Below are positions 28,246 through 37,723 of a stretch of 64,000 bases of DNA, one piece after another; within the stretch, counting starts at the first letter, position 1, and each line of letters opens with the position of its first letter. The stretch covers positions 2,249,501 through 2,313,500 of the forward strand of contig NZ_CP150662.1 of assembly GCF_038024125.1 (NCBI RefSeq), in the 5' to 3' direction. Under the pieces are notes generated by a model, which was not told the DNA's origin, made no database searches, and saw nothing but the letters and a program-made list of their open reading frames with translations. The DNA is from Polaribacter gangjinensis (GTDB lineage Bacteria > Bacteroidota > Bacteroidia > Flavobacteriales > Flavobacteriaceae). The translations under genes and the position numbers were made by a program.

Positions 28246-28785
28246 ATGAGATTTACATTTTACATTGTAATAGTTCAGTTTCTTGCTCATAATACGTATT
28301 CCCAAAAATTAGAGGCATATAAAATTGTTAATGAAAGTATTGTAAAAAATTATTACAAAGATTATAGGATTGATGTTCCTGATAATTGGATTTCACACAA
28401 AACTGACCCAGGATTAATTGCACACACTCCAAAGAATTATAAAGATAGTATAGGCACTTTTTCCAACACTCCTAGTTTAATTATTAGAAAGGAGAGAAGA
28501 AGTAGAGACATAAATCACCTCTTAAAAGAATTTTTAGTTACAAAAAAAAGTTATTACAAAATTTTTCAATATGAAATTTTAAAAATAAAACATCCAATCT
28601 ATAATAACTGTCATGTGGTTGTTTATGAAACATTAGAAAGAAATGGAAAAGTAAGAATAATGTGTTTTCTTATTAATGATAAAAGAAAATCTTTTGCTAT
28701 TTATTATTCAAGCAATATAATTTTTTTTGATGATCACATATCAGATGTTGAAAAAATGGTTAATTCTTTTAGAATATTGAATTAA
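28246..28785 (+). CDS. Secreted protein of unknown function
   Basis: 179-residue protein with a signal peptide (FTFYIVIVQFLAHNTYSQ). The mature region has the motif IDVPDNWISH followed by SLIIRKERRSRDINHLLKEFL and a final VEKMVNSFRIL. That overall pattern, PxxW near the start and a terminal helix with SF, resembles PsbP/DcrB-fold proteins, but similarity is too weak to assign. It follows the LolC-like gene by 6 bases and overlaps the convergent dusB gene by 4 bases. Confidence 0.7.
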   Translation: MRFTFYIVIVQFLAHNTYSQKLEAYKIVNESIVKNYYKDYRIDVPDNWISHKTDPGLIAHTPKNYKDSIGTFSNTPSLIIRKERRSRDINHLLKEFLVTKKSYYKIFQYEILKIKHPIYNNCHVVVYETLERNGKVRIMCFLINDKRKSFAIYYSSNIIFFDDHISDVEKMVNSFRILN

Positions 28786-29780
28786 ATACCTGAAATCACC
28801 ATATTTCCAAATTTTTCTTCCACTAACTCTAAAGTTGCAAAAACATCTTTTGGATCATTAGCAGTTACCATTTGTGTTCTAAATTCTTTAAAATTCGGAA
28901 TTCCTTTAAAATAGTTGGTGTAATGTCTGCGAGTTTCCACAATTCCCAAACGCTCGCCTTTCCAATCCATAGACCAAGTTAAGTGATTTTTAGCAGCCTC
29001 AACTCTATCTTGAATTGTTGGTTTTGCTAAATGTTCGCCTGTTGCAAAATAATGCTTAATTTCATTAAAAATCCATGGATAACCAATGGCTGCTCTGCCA
29101 ATCATCATTCCATCCAAACCGAATTTATTTTTGTATTCTAGTGCTTTTTCTGGAGAATCAATATCGCCATTTCCAAAAATGGGCATGGAAATTCTTGGAT
29201 TGTTTTTTACTCGAGCAATGTGCGACCAATCAGAATGGCCTTTATACATTTGCGCTCTCGTTCTTGCGTGTACTGTTAGTGCTTGCACACCAATATCTTG
29301 TAAGCGTTCAGCAACTTCATCAATATTGATGGAATTTTCGTCCCAACCCAAACGTGTTTTTACGGTTACAGGCAAATTTGTTCCTTTGATAACTGCCTTT
29401 GTTAATCGAACCATTAAATCAATATCTTTTAAAACGCCTGCACCTGCACCTTTGCAAACTACTTTTTTTACAGGACAACCAAAGTTAATATCCACTAAAT
29501 CAGGCTGAACAGCATCTACAATTCTAGATGACATTTCCATCGCTTCTTCATCTCCACCAAATATTTGAATTCCAACAGGACGTTCATAATCAAAAATATC
29601 TAACTTCATTTTGCTTTTTACGGCATCACGAATTAAGCCTTCAGATGATATAAATTCTGAATACATCAAATCTGCTCCATGCAATTTGCATAAACGACGA
29701 AAAGGTGGATCAGAAACATCTTCCATTGGTGCTAACAATAATGGAAAATCTGGAAGTTCTATGTTGCCTATTTTTATCAA
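28782..29780 (-). CDS. dusB: tRNA-dihydrouridine synthase B
   Basis: 332-residue FMN enzyme that reduces uridine to dihydrouridine in tRNA with NADPH. Signatures are LLAPMEDVSDPPFRRLC, the active-site region DINFGCPVKKVVCKGAGAG with the catalytic cysteine, VKTRLGWDE, LTVHARTRAQMYKG and IFGNGDI. The start is TTG at 29780, overlapping the stop of the peptidase gene as TTGA; no ATG precedes the conserved N-terminus. The pair is therefore likely translationally coupled. Confidence 0.95.
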   Translation of the reverse strand: MIKIGNIELPDFPLLLAPMEDVSDPPFRRLCKLHGADLMYSEFISSEGLIRDAVKSKMKLDIFDYERPVGIQIFGGDEEAMEMSSRIVDAVQPDLVDINFGCPVKKVVCKGAGAGVLKDIDLMVRLTKAVIKGTNLPVTVKTRLGWDENSINIDEVAERLQDIGVQALTVHARTRAQMYKGHSDWSHIARVKNNPRISMPIFGNGDIDSPEKALEYKNKFGLDGMMIGRAAIGYPWIFNEIKHYFATGEHLAKPTIQDRVEAAKNHLTWSMDWKGERLGIVETRRHYTNYFKGIPNFKEFRTQMVTANDPKDVFATLELVEEKFGNMVISGI

Positions 29781-31000
29781 AACTCAATCTCTTTAGTTAC
29801 TTCTTTTTTTCCTCTTTTAATAATTACAGATGTTTTATCGCCTTCTTTAAAAATGGATAAAGCACGCATATAACTCATCATATTTGTAATGGTGCTATCA
29901 CCTAATTTAATTACAATATCACCTTTCAATAAACCTGCTTTTTGAGCTGCTTTTCCTTCAGAAATTCCATCAACTCTCAAGCCTTTTCCGTCAAATAAAT
30001 AATCAGGAATTACACCCAAACCAACTTTAAAACGAGGTGTAGATTCACTTTCATTTATAGTTTTTCTAAAAGCCAATTTTCCATTATCATCCAAATCAGT
30101 GATGATGTTGAAAATGTATTCAGAAATCAATTTCATTCCTTCATAATTCAGTTTTTCTGAATCGTCACTTGGCTTGTGATAATCTTCGTGTTGACCTGTA
30201 AAAAAATGTAATACAGGTATATCTGCCAAATAAAAACTTGTATGATCACTTGGCCCAACTCCAGATTCTTGTTGAATTAATTTAAAATTATTGTTGTAAG
30301 ATTTCAATACTTGTTTAAAAATTGGCGAAGTTCCTGTTCCATAAACAGCTAAAGTGCTGTCGTTTTTCATACGTCCAACCATATCCATATTGATCATATA
30401 AGATACTTTTTTGATATCAATCGTTGGATTTTTTACAAAATAATTAGAACCTAAAAGTCCCATTTCTTCACCAGAAAAAGCCATGAATAAGTAATTATTT
30501 TTGGTGTTTTTATCTTTTAGTTTTGCTGCCAAATTCAATAAAACAGCTACTCCAGAAGCATTGTCATCTGCGCCATTATGAATCGCTTTTTCAGTATCTC
30601 TAAACAACGAACCTTCACCTCCAAAACCCAAATGATCAAAATGTGCTCCAATAATAATGGTGTTTTCAGCTTTGTTGTCAATAAAACCAATTACGTTATT
30701 TCCTGTAATTGTACCATCACCATTCACATCAAATTTTACTTCATCATGCGGATTTGTCTTTGGTTTAAATTTAAATGGTTGCAGAAAACCTTGAGTTCCT
30801 TTTGGCTGTAATCCCAATTCTTTGAAACGATTTTCAATATAATTTGCTGCTTCTTTTTCGCCTTTGGTACCTGTTTGCCTTCCTTCTAATGCATCAGAAG
30901 CTAAAAAAGTAACATCTTCTTCAATTCTGTTTTCTTGATTTATTGCTGGTTTGCAAGAAAATAAACTTGCCAAAAAGATAAAAAATAGGATGTTTCTCAT
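29777..31000 (-). CDS. M28-family metallopeptidase with C-terminal PDZ domain, lipoprotein
   Basis: 407-residue lipoprotein (lipobox SLFSC, Cys16) acting as a zinc aminopeptidase in the envelope. Zinc ligands and catalytic residues are in IIGAHFDHLGFGG, GADDNASGVAVLL, FSGEEMGLLGS, MINMDMVGR and SDHTSFYLADIPVLHFFTG. The PDZ domain covers the last 90 or so residues (GLRVDGISEGKAAQKAGLLKGD), as in several Bacteroidota M28 peptidases. The ATG at 31000 is chosen because the signal peptide begins there and a -7 box lies at 31021-31028. Upstream of dusB in the same operon. Confidence 0.92.
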   Translation of the reverse strand: MRNILFFIFLASLFSCKPAINQENRIEEDVTFLASDALEGRQTGTKGEKEAANYIENRFKELGLQPKGTQGFLQPFKFKPKTNPHDEVKFDVNGDGTITGNNVIGFIDNKAENTIIIGAHFDHLGFGGEGSLFRDTEKAIHNGADDNASGVAVLLNLAAKLKDKNTKNNYLFMAFSGEEMGLLGSNYFVKNPTIDIKKVSYMINMDMVGRMKNDSTLAVYGTGTSPIFKQVLKSYNNNFKLIQQESGVGPSDHTSFYLADIPVLHFFTGQHEDYHKPSDDSEKLNYEGMKLISEYIFNIITDLDDNGKLAFRKTINESESTPRFKVGLGVIPDYLFDGKGLRVDGISEGKAAQKAGLLKGDIVIKLGDSTITNMMSYMRALSIFKEGDKTSVIIKRGKKEVTKEIEF

Positions 31001-31012
31001 GGTAATTACTAT

Positions 31013-31020
31013 TATTTTTG
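31013..31020 (+). promoter_or_regulatory. -7 promoter box of the beta-propeller lipoprotein gene
   Basis: TATTTTTG on the plus strand, 24 bases before the ATG at 31045, directly abutting the opposing -7 box. Confidence 0.5.
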
Positions 31021-31028
31021 CAAAGTTA
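31021..31028 (-). promoter_or_regulatory. -7 promoter box of the M28 peptidase-dusB operon
   Basis: TAACTTTG on the minus strand, 20 bases before the ATG at 31000; it abuts the plus-strand box so the two cannot be occupied together. Confidence 0.5.
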
Positions 31029-31044
31029 ACTAATAAAAAAGAAA

Positions 31045-32130
31045 ATGAGAATTCTTTATTTCCTAATGCTGATTTGTGTAGTAATTTCATGTAAAAAAGA
31101 CAAGAAACCATCAGAAGTAACAAACAATGAAAAATCAACTTTAATCTTTCCCGAAGAAAAACATTTCAAAAGTTTAAAACAAATCACTTTTGGTGGTGAT
31201 AATGCAGAGGCTTATTGGAGCTTTGATGATCAAAAAATTGTTTTTCAATCAAACAATAAAAATTGGGGTGTAAACTGTGATCAAATGTTTTTAATGAATT
31301 TTGATGAAACTTTCAAAGATAAAAAACCACCAATGATTTCAACAGGATTTGGACGTACAACTTGCGCTTATTTTTTACCCGATAACAAACATTTTGTTTA
31401 CGGTTCTACGCATTTGGTTGACAAAGAATGTCCTGAAGTTCCATTACGTAAAAACGGAAAATATGTATGGCCAATTTATGATTCGTTTGACATTTTTGTA
31501 GCTGATTTACAAGGAAATATTGTAAAACAATTGACCAATGAAATTGGGTATGATGCAGAGGCCACTGTTTCTCCAAAAGGTGATAAAATTGTTTTTACAT
31601 CAACCAGAACAGGAGATTTAGAATTGTTCACCATGAATATTGATGGAACTGATGTAAAGCAAATTACCAATGAATTGGGGTATGATGGAGGTGCGTTTTT
31701 TTCTCCTGATGGAACAAAATTAATTTTCAGAGCATCAAGACCAAAAACGGAAGAAGAAATAAAAGCTTATAAGGATTTATTAGCTCAAGGTTTGGTTGAA
31801 CCAACAGATATGGAGTTGTTTATATGCAATGCAGATGGCTCAGAATTACGTCAATTAACAGATTTAGGAAACGCTAATTGGAGTCCGTTTTTTCATCCTT
31901 CAGGAAAAAAGATTTTATTTTCATCCAATTTTGAAGCTGAAAGAGGATTTCCTTTCAATTTATACATGATTGATTTGGATGGTAAAAATCTAGAAAGAGT
32001 AACACATGGCGAAACTTTTGATGCATTTCCTGTGTTTTCAAATGATGGTAAAAAACTGATTTTTTCATCAAACAGAAACAATGGTGGAGGCAGAGATACC
32101 AATTTGTTTATTGCTGAATGGCAAGACTAA
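31045..32130 (+). CDS. TolB-like beta-propeller (PD40) lipoprotein
   Basis: 361-residue lipoprotein with lipobox VVISC (Cys16). It contains at least five WD40-like PD40 repeats, each built around a phrase such as AEATVSPKGDKIVFTSTRTG, GGAFFSPDGTKLIFRASR, PFFHPSGKKILFSSNFE or PVFSNDGKKLIFSSNRN. Such propellers resemble the C-terminal domain of TolB and mediate protein contacts in the periplasm or outer membrane. It is divergent from the M28 peptidase gene with overlapping promoters. A specific function cannot be given. Confidence 0.88.
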   Translation: MRILYFLMLICVVISCKKDKKPSEVTNNEKSTLIFPEEKHFKSLKQITFGGDNAEAYWSFDDQKIVFQSNNKNWGVNCDQMFLMNFDETFKDKKPPMISTGFGRTTCAYFLPDNKHFVYGSTHLVDKECPEVPLRKNGKYVWPIYDSFDIFVADLQGNIVKQLTNEIGYDAEATVSPKGDKIVFTSTRTGDLELFTMNIDGTDVKQITNELGYDGGAFFSPDGTKLIFRASRPKTEEEIKAYKDLLAQGLVEPTDMELFICNADGSELRQLTDLGNANWSPFFHPSGKKILFSSNFEAERGFPFNLYMIDLDGKNLERVTHGETFDAFPVFSNDGKKLIFSSNRNNGGGRDTNLFIAEWQD

Positions 32131-32166
32131 TGATATTCAAGGTTTAAAATTCAAAAATTAAAAATT

Positions 32167-32445
32167 TTGGCTTGGACAAAAGAAAAAATTCTTAAAAATA
32201 TCGAAACTTTAATGCGAAGTAAATTTACAGAGCCAAAAGATGCGTTTGATTTTTACGACGAGGACAAAGATGGATTTTTAACAAAAAACGATTTCAAAAA
32301 ATTGTTGCAAGAAGCTGATGTAAGTGTATTAATTCGTGGTTTGGTTGCTGAATTTATGTTGCAAAGTTTTGATAAAAATAACGATGGTTTGGTTGATTGG
32401 CACGAATTTCAAGCAGCAATTGCTGAGACAAATCTCAGAAAATAA
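32167..32445 (+). CDS. EF-hand calcium-binding protein
   Basis: 92-residue cytoplasmic protein with no signal peptide and two EF-hands, loops DEDKDGFLTKND (near 29-40) and DKNNDGLVDWHE (near 68-79). Both have Asp or Asn at positions 1, 3 and 5, Gly at 6 and acidic residues at 12, so calcium binding is credible; the first loop ends in Asp rather than Glu. The start is TTG at 32167, since no ATG precedes the first motif suitably. It sits between the propeller lipoprotein gene and lepA. Function unknown. Confidence 0.8.
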   Translation: MAWTKEKILKNIETLMRSKFTEPKDAFDFYDEDKDGFLTKNDFKKLLQEADVSVLIRGLVAEFMLQSFDKNNDGLVDWHEFQAAIAETNLRK

Positions 32446-32495
32446 ATCAAATAAACATCAAATAATTTACTCGATTTTTGAAACCATCTATTATG

Positions 32496-32503
32496 TATCT
32501 TTG
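32496..32503 (+). promoter_or_regulatory. -7 promoter box of lepA
   Basis: TATCTTTG, 27 bases before the lepA ATG. A TTTG at 32477-32480 lies upstream but at a shorter spacing (15) than usual. Confidence 0.5.
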
Positions 32504-32530
32504 CAACTTTAAAAGCCGATAGAAAAACGC

Positions 32531-34327
32531 ATGAAGAACATCAGAAATTTTTGCATTATTGCTCATATTGATCATGGCAAAAGCACGTTAGCAGACAGAT
32601 TGTTAGATTTTACTGGAACTGTTACAGAACGTGAAAAACAAGACCAATTGTTAGACAATATGGATTTGGAGCGCGAACGTGGCATTACCATCAAATCTCA
32701 TGCAATTCAAATGGATTATGAGTTTGAGGGCGAAAAATATATTTTAAATTTAATTGATACTCCAGGACACGTAGATTTTTCTTACGAAGTTTCACGTTCC
32801 ATTGCAGCTTGTGAAGGCGCTTTGTTAATTGTAGATGCTGCACAAAGTATTCAAGCTCAAACCATTTCAAACTTATATTTGGCATTAGAAAATGACTTGG
32901 AAATTATTCCGGTTTTAAATAAAGTTGATTTACCTTCTGCAAATCCTGAAGAAGTTACAGATGATATTGTTGATTTATTAGGTTGTGATCCTGAAGATGT
33001 TATTCACGCAAGTGGTAAAACAGGTTTTGGAGTTGATACAATTTTGGCAGCGATTATTAAAAAAATTCCAGCTCCAAAAGGAAATCCTGATGCACCTTTA
33101 AAGGCATTGATTTTCGATTCTGTTTACAATTCTTACAGAGGAATTGAAACTTATTTTAGAGTGATAGATGGCAGTATCAAAAAAAATCAGCAAATCAAAT
33201 TCATGGCAACAGGCAAAAATTATGGAGCTGATGAAGTTGGTACTTTAAAATTGACACAAGTTGTAAAAAATGAAGTAAAAACTGGTGATGTTGGCTATTT
33301 AATTACAGGCATAAAAACTGCAAAAGAAGTAAAAGTTGGTGATACAATTACCGATTTTGCCAATCCAACTACCGAGAGAATTGATGGTTTTGAAGATGTA
33401 AAACCAATGGTTTTTGCTGGAATTTACCCTGTTGATACAGAAGAATATGAAGAATTGCGTTCTTCAATGGAAAAATTACAATTGAATGATGCTTCTTTGG
33501 TGTTTCAACCAGAAAGTTCAGCCGCTTTAGGTTTTGGTTTTCGTTGTGGTTTTTTAGGAATGTTGCATATGGAAATCATTCAAGAGCGATTAGAGCGTGA
33601 GTTTGACATGACTGTAATTACAACAGTACCAAACGTTTCGTATCACGCTTTTACCAAAAAAGAACCTGAAAAACCTATCATTGTAAACAATCCTTCTGAT
33701 TTGCCTGATCCATCAAAATTAGACAGAGTTGAAGAGCCTTTTATCAAAGCTTCTATCATTACAAAATCAGATTTTGTTGGTCAGGTAATGAGTTTATGTA
33801 TTGAAAAAAGAGGTCAAATCATGAATCAAACATATTTAACTCCAGAAAGAGTAGAATTGATTTTTGATATGCCTTTAGCCGAAATTGTATTCGATTTTTA
33901 CGATCGTTTAAAAACAGTTTCTAAAGGATATGCCTCTTTTGATTATCATCCAATTGGTATGAAAGCATCAAGATTGGTTCGTGTTGATATGCTTTTAAAT
34001 GCACAACCCGTTGATGCACTTTCTGCATTATTACACGCTGATAATGCCTATGGAATTGGAAAAAGAATTTGTGAAAAGTTGAAAGAATTGATTCCTCGCC
34101 AACAATTTGACATTCCTATTCAAGCAGCAATTGGTGCAAAAATTATTGCTCGTGAAACAGTAAAAGCTTTACGAAAAGATGTAACTGCAAAATGTTATGG
34201 TGGAGATATTTCTCGTAAACGTAAGTTATTAGAAAAGCAGAAAAAAGGAAAGAAAAGAATGCGTCAAGTGGGGAATGTAGAAATTCCACAGCAAGCATTT
34301 ATGGCAGTATTAAAGTTGAATGACTAA
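32531..34327 (+). CDS. lepA: Elongation factor 4 (back-translocating GTPase)
   Basis: 598-residue ribosome-associated GTPase. The GTP-binding motifs are AHIDHGKST near 10-18, [11 protein letters not shown] (switch I), [12 protein letters not shown] (switch II) and NKVDLPSA. The LepA-specific C-terminal domain is clear ([22 protein letters not shown], then [15 protein letters not shown]). Length is that of the family. It has its own promoter and a strong terminator, so it is monocistronic here. Confidence 0.98.
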   Translation: MKNIRNFCIIAHIDHGKSTLADRLLDFTGTVTEREKQDQLLDNMDLERERGITIKSHAIQMDYEFEGEKYILNLIDTPGHVDFSYEVSRSIAACEGALLIVDAAQSIQAQTISNLYLALENDLEIIPVLNKVDLPSANPEEVTDDIVDLLGCDPEDVIHASGKTGFGVDTILAAIIKKIPAPKGNPDAPLKALIFDSVYNSYRGIETYFRVIDGSIKKNQQIKFMATGKNYGADEVGTLKLTQVVKNEVKTGDVGYLITGIKTAKEVKVGDTITDFANPTTERIDGFEDVKPMVFAGIYPVDTEEYEELRSSMEKLQLNDASLVFQPESSAALGFGFRCGFLGMLHMEIIQERLEREFDMTVITTVPNVSYHAFTKKEPEKPIIVNNPSDLPDPSKLDRVEEPFIKASIITKSDFVGQVMSLCIEKRGQIMNQTYLTPERVELIFDMPLAEIVFDFYDRLKTVSKGYASFDYHPIGMKASRLVRVDMLLNAQPVDALSALLHADNAYGIGKRICEKLKELIPRQQFDIPIQAAIGAKIIARETVKALRKDVTAKCYGGDISRKRKLLEKQKKGKKRMRQVGNVEIPQQAFMAVLKLND

Positions 34328-34372
34328 CTTAACTTTAAGGTTTCGAGTTTAATATTTAAAGTCTAAAAACAT

Positions 34373-34411
34373 AAAAAAATCCGAAAGAAATTTTCTTTCG
34401 GATTTTTTTTT
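34373..34411 (+). terminator. Rho-independent terminator after lepA
   Basis: AATCCGAAAGAAA pairs with TTTCTTTCGGATT around a TT-centred loop, A7 before and T9 after; also usable for the convergent metallopeptidase gene. Confidence 0.85.
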
Positions 34412-34455
34412 GCTAACATTAAATCAATGATTCAATGTTATATTAATTTCATTTG

Positions 34456-35154
34456 TTAATCTCTATTTCCTAAAACTTGCAAAGCCCAATATAAAAGCAT
34501 TGCTAGTGACCCAATTGCGGCAACTAAATACGTTCTTGCAGCCCATTTTAAAGCATCTGTTGAGCCTTCTAATTCTTGTTGAGAAACCATATTTTTATTT
34601 TTCAACCAAGCCAAAGCTCTGTTACTTGCATCATATTCAACAGGCAATGTTATGAAACTGAATGCGGTTGCCAAAGCCATAAAAATCAATCCAATAACGG
34701 CTATGGTAAATCCAAAACCAGTTTGTCCTGCACCAGCTCCTAAAATCAAACCACCAATTACCAACCATTGTGAAAATTGTGAAGAAACACTTACAATTGG
34801 TACTAATTTAGAACGCATTGTTAACCATTCGTAAGCTTGTGCATGTTGTACAGCGTGCCCAACTTCGTGCGCTGCAACTGCTGCAGCTGCTGCATTTCTT
34901 TGATTGTAAACTGCTTCACTTAAATTTACAGTTTTATCTACAGGATTATAATGATCTGTCAATCTTCCTGGGGTTGAAATCACTTTTACATCAAAAATGC
35001 CATGATCTGCCAACATTTTTTCGGCAATTTCAGCACCACTCATACCATTTCTAAGGCTAACTTTCGAATATTTATCAAATTTTTTCTTTAAAGTATTGCT
35101 GATGATCCAACTTACTAAAGAAATTACACCTATTAATATATAAAATCCAATCAT
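34456..35154 (-). CDS. Membrane zinc metallopeptidase (YugP family)
   Basis: 232-residue inner membrane protein with an N-terminal helix (YILIGVISLVSWII) and three more helices in the C-terminal half. The zinc site HEVGH is at 96-100 in AAAAVAAHEVGHAVQHAQAYEWL. A second conserved stretch, ITLPVEYDASNRAL, provides an acidic third ligand in this family. Substrate unknown; such proteins are putative membrane-associated proteases. It is convergent with lepA and divergent from ansA. Confidence 0.88.
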   Translation of the reverse strand: MIGFYILIGVISLVSWIISNTLKKKFDKYSKVSLRNGMSGAEIAEKMLADHGIFDVKVISTPGRLTDHYNPVDKTVNLSEAVYNQRNAAAAAVAAHEVGHAVQHAQAYEWLTMRSKLVPIVSVSSQFSQWLVIGGLILGAGAGQTGFGFTIAVIGLIFMALATAFSFITLPVEYDASNRALAWLKNKNMVSQQELEGSTDALKWAARTYLVAAIGSLAMLLYWALQVLGNRD

Positions 35155-35156
35155 AC

Positions 35157-35164
35157 TATATTTG
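35157..35164 (+). promoter_or_regulatory. Candidate -7 promoter box of ansA
   Basis: TATATTTG on the plus strand, 60 to 84 bases before the two possible ansA starts. Confidence 0.4.
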
Positions 35165-35247
35165 TTTACTTATTTATGTCAAATTTGTTCGGTAAATTTA
35201 CAACATAAATTATTCCAATTTTAATGCGGATAAAAAATTATGTCAAA

Positions 35248-36279
35248 ATGTCAAAAAAGCCAAAAATTTTATTGATTTATACAGGAGGAACTATTGGAAT
35301 GATGAAAGATTATAAAACAAATGCATTAAAAGCATTTGATTTTAGGCAGCTTTTGGATAAAATTCCTGAGTTACAACAATTAAACTGTCAAATTGATAGT
35401 GTTTCTTTTGAAAATCCGATAGATTCCTCAAACATGAATACCAAGTATTACGTTGATATTGTTGAAATTATTGAAAAAAACTATGATTTATTTGACGGAT
35501 TTGTCATTCTCTCAGGTTCAGATACGATGTCATATACTTCATCTGCCACTAGTTTTATGTTAGAAAATTTGCAAAAACCTGTTATTTTCACAGGTTCGCA
35601 ATTACCAATTGGTGATTTAAGAACGGATGCAAAAGAGAATTTAATCACCTCGATTGAGGTTGCTTGTGCTCAAAAAAACGGTTTCCCAATAATTCAAGAA
35701 GTCTGTTTGTATTTTGAATATAAATTGTACAGAGCAAACAGAACTACCAAAATGAATGCTGAGCAATTTGAAGCTTTTGTATCTATGAATTATCCGCCTT
35801 TGGCAGAAAGTGGGGTATATTTAAAGTTCAATGAACATTATTTATTAAAAAATGCTGAAAAATCAGCTCCTTTAATTATTCGAAAAAAATTAATTACTGA
35901 TATAGCTATTCTAAAGATTTTTCCCGGAATTACAAAAAATGTAGTGGAAAGTATCTTGAATATAAAAAATTTGAAAGGTCTAATTTTAGAAACTTTTGGT
36001 TCTGGTAATGCGCCTAACGAAATTTGGTTTATAAATTTGATAAAGAAAGCAATTTCAGGTAATATAAGAATTATAAACGTAACTCAATGTTTGGGTGGAA
36101 ATGTTAATCAAGGTCATTATGATACAAGCGTGGCTTTAAAAAAAATAGGTGTCGTAAGTGGAAAAGATATTACTACTGAGGCAGCAATCGCTAAATTGAT
36201 GTATCTTTTGAATGAGAATTTTTCTCTAGAAGAGTTTACTTATTATTTCGAGAAATCCATTCGTGGAGAAATTTCATAA
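35248..36279 (+). CDS. ansA: Type I L-asparaginase
   Basis: 343-residue cytoplasmic amidohydrolase converting asparagine to aspartate and ammonia. The first catalytic threonine is in YTGGTIGMM at 10-18. The second is in SGSDTMSYTSSATSFML, followed by PVIFTGSQLPIGDLRTDAKEN. No signal peptide is present, which with the TGGTIGMM form fits type I. An in-frame ATG at 35224 would add eight residues; the internal ATG (SKKPKILLIYTGG) matches the usual start. Confidence 0.93.
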   Translation: MSKKPKILLIYTGGTIGMMKDYKTNALKAFDFRQLLDKIPELQQLNCQIDSVSFENPIDSSNMNTKYYVDIVEIIEKNYDLFDGFVILSGSDTMSYTSSATSFMLENLQKPVIFTGSQLPIGDLRTDAKENLITSIEVACAQKNGFPIIQEVCLYFEYKLYRANRTTKMNAEQFEAFVSMNYPPLAESGVYLKFNEHYLLKNAEKSAPLIIRKKLITDIAILKIFPGITKNVVESILNIKNLKGLILETFGSGNAPNEIWFINLIKKAISGNIRIINVTQCLGGNVNQGHYDTSVALKKIGVVSGKDITTEAAIAKLMYLLNENFSLEEFTYYFEKSIRGEIS

Positions 36280-36341
36280 TTTTTTTTCATAATCCCTCTA
36301 AATTAATATTTCTTAAATAAAATTTTAAAAAAATTGTAAAT

Positions 36342-36382
36342 TGTCAATAAATAGGAGTAAAAAAATTTTTTTATGCTTGACA
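36342..36382. repeat. AT palindrome with flanking TGTCAA/TTGACA arms
   Basis: TAAAAAAATTTTTTTA (36358-36373) is a perfect 16-base palindrome inside the gap before the ExbB-like gene, with TGTCAA at 36342 and TTGACA at 36377 placed off-centre. It could be bent DNA or a weak terminator; no function is claimed. Confidence 0.35.
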
Positions 36383-36523
36383 TTTTTTGTTACTTGCCCC
36401 ACCAAAACCAGTATTTATCTAAATAAACTTTTAAAGAATTAGAAAGTTTTATAGAATTTCTGTTTTTGATTTTAAAATTTATATCTTTAACCCGTTAACT
36501 ATTAAAATTAATTTATAACCAAG

Positions 36524-37246
36524 ATGAAAAAAGTAGTAAATGCCTTATCTGTAACAGGATTCATGTTTTTTGGAGCTATACAATCAACTTTTGCTCAAGA
36601 AGCAGTAACAGAAGCAAAAACGTTTCACCAAGTATTAAAACAAAACTTTATTGATGGTGGCCCTGGATTTATGGGAATTGTATTAGTGTCGTTAATCTTA
36701 GGATTAGCAATTGCTATTGAAAGAATTATCTATTTAAACATGGCTACAACCAATACTAAAAAATTATTAGCAGATGTAGACGAAGCTCTAAGTTCTGGTG
36801 GAGTTGAAGCAGCGAAAGAGGTTTGTAGAAACACAAAAGGACCTGTAGCTTCTATTTTTTACCAAGGTTTAGATAGAGTAGATGAAGGAGTAGAAGAAGC
36901 TGAAAAAGCAGTTGTTGCTTATGGAGGTGTACAAATGGGACAATTAGAGAAAAATGTTTCTTGGATTTCATTATTTATTGCTCTTGCACCAATGCTTGGT
37001 TTCATGGGTACTGTAATTGGTATGATTGGTGCCTTCAACGACATTGCAGTTGCAAATGACATTTCTCCAGCGGTTGTAGCAGGTGGTATTAAAATCGCCT
37101 TATTAACTACAGTATTTGGTCTTGTTGTAGCAATTATTCTTCAAATTTTTTACAATTATATCGTTGCAAAAATTGATAGTATTGTAAATAGCATGGAAGA
37201 TGCATCTATCTCATTGGTAGATTTATTAGTAAAGTTTAAAAAATAA
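36524..37246 (+). CDS. MotA/TolQ/ExbB-family proton channel protein
   Basis: 240-residue inner membrane subunit of a proton-driven energy transducer. It starts with a hydrophobic signal-like segment ending in TFAQ, then one helix (GFMGIVLVSLILGLAIAIERI) and, after a cytoplasmic loop, two long helices (WISLFIALAPMLGFMGTVIGMI and IALLTTVFGLVVAIILQI). The GFMGTVIGMIGAF segment is the family signature. It is first in an operon with a small membrane protein and two ExbD genes, so it is the ExbB-like partner of those. Confidence 0.92.
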   Translation: MKKVVNALSVTGFMFFGAIQSTFAQEAVTEAKTFHQVLKQNFIDGGPGFMGIVLVSLILGLAIAIERIIYLNMATTNTKKLLADVDEALSSGGVEAAKEVCRNTKGPVASIFYQGLDRVDEGVEEAEKAVVAYGGVQMGQLEKNVSWISLFIALAPMLGFMGTVIGMIGAFNDIAVANDISPAVVAGGIKIALLTTVFGLVVAIILQIFYNYIVAKIDSIVNSMEDASISLVDLLVKFKK

Positions 37247-37255
37247 TAATTCATT

Positions 37256-37714
37256 ATGAAGAGTAATAAAATATTAAATCTTTTAATTGCTGGTATTGCC
37301 TTAATAGGTGGTATCCTTTTCATAAGAATTTTTATGGAAGATACAGAAGCAATTGAAACAGATGTAGCAATCCAAAATAGTGTTATTAGTCCATTAATTT
37401 ATTTTTCAACTTGGTTGCTTATTGCAACTGTTGTTGTAGCTATTGGATTATCATTATTGAGTTTGTTTAGAAATCCAGAGAATTTAAAGAAAACTCTAGG
37501 AGGATTAGCTGTTTTGGCAGCATTATTGATGATATCCTATTTCCTAGCTGATAGCGATGCAGTTTATAATGCTGCTGGAGGTATTGAGCCAGGAGGTGAA
37601 GCAGGATCATCAGTAAACAGATGGGTAGGAGCAGGAATTTGGTACAGTATCATTCTAGGTGGTATTGCAAGTTTGTTCTTTGTGTGGGATTTAGTAAAAG
37701 GATTGGTTAAATAA
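37256..37714 (+). CDS. Small membrane protein of the ExbB-ExbD operon
   Basis: 152-residue protein with four hydrophobic segments (LLIAGIALIGGILFIRIF, STWLLIATVVVAIGLSLLSLF, LGGLAVLAALLMISYFLA and YSIILGGIASLFFVWDLV). A short Gly-rich acidic loop (AAGGIEPGGEAGSS) lies between the last two. I do not recognise a characterised family. It is inserted between the ExbB-like gene (9 bases upstream) and the first ExbD gene (9 bases downstream), so it is probably an accessory subunit of that complex. Confidence 0.8.
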   Translation: MKSNKILNLLIAGIALIGGILFIRIFMEDTEAIETDVAIQNSVISPLIYFSTWLLIATVVVAIGLSLLSLFRNPENLKKTLGGLAVLAALLMISYFLADSDAVYNAAGGIEPGGEAGSSVNRWVGAGIWYSIILGGIASLFFVWDLVKGLVK

Positions 37715-37723
37715 CAAAACACT

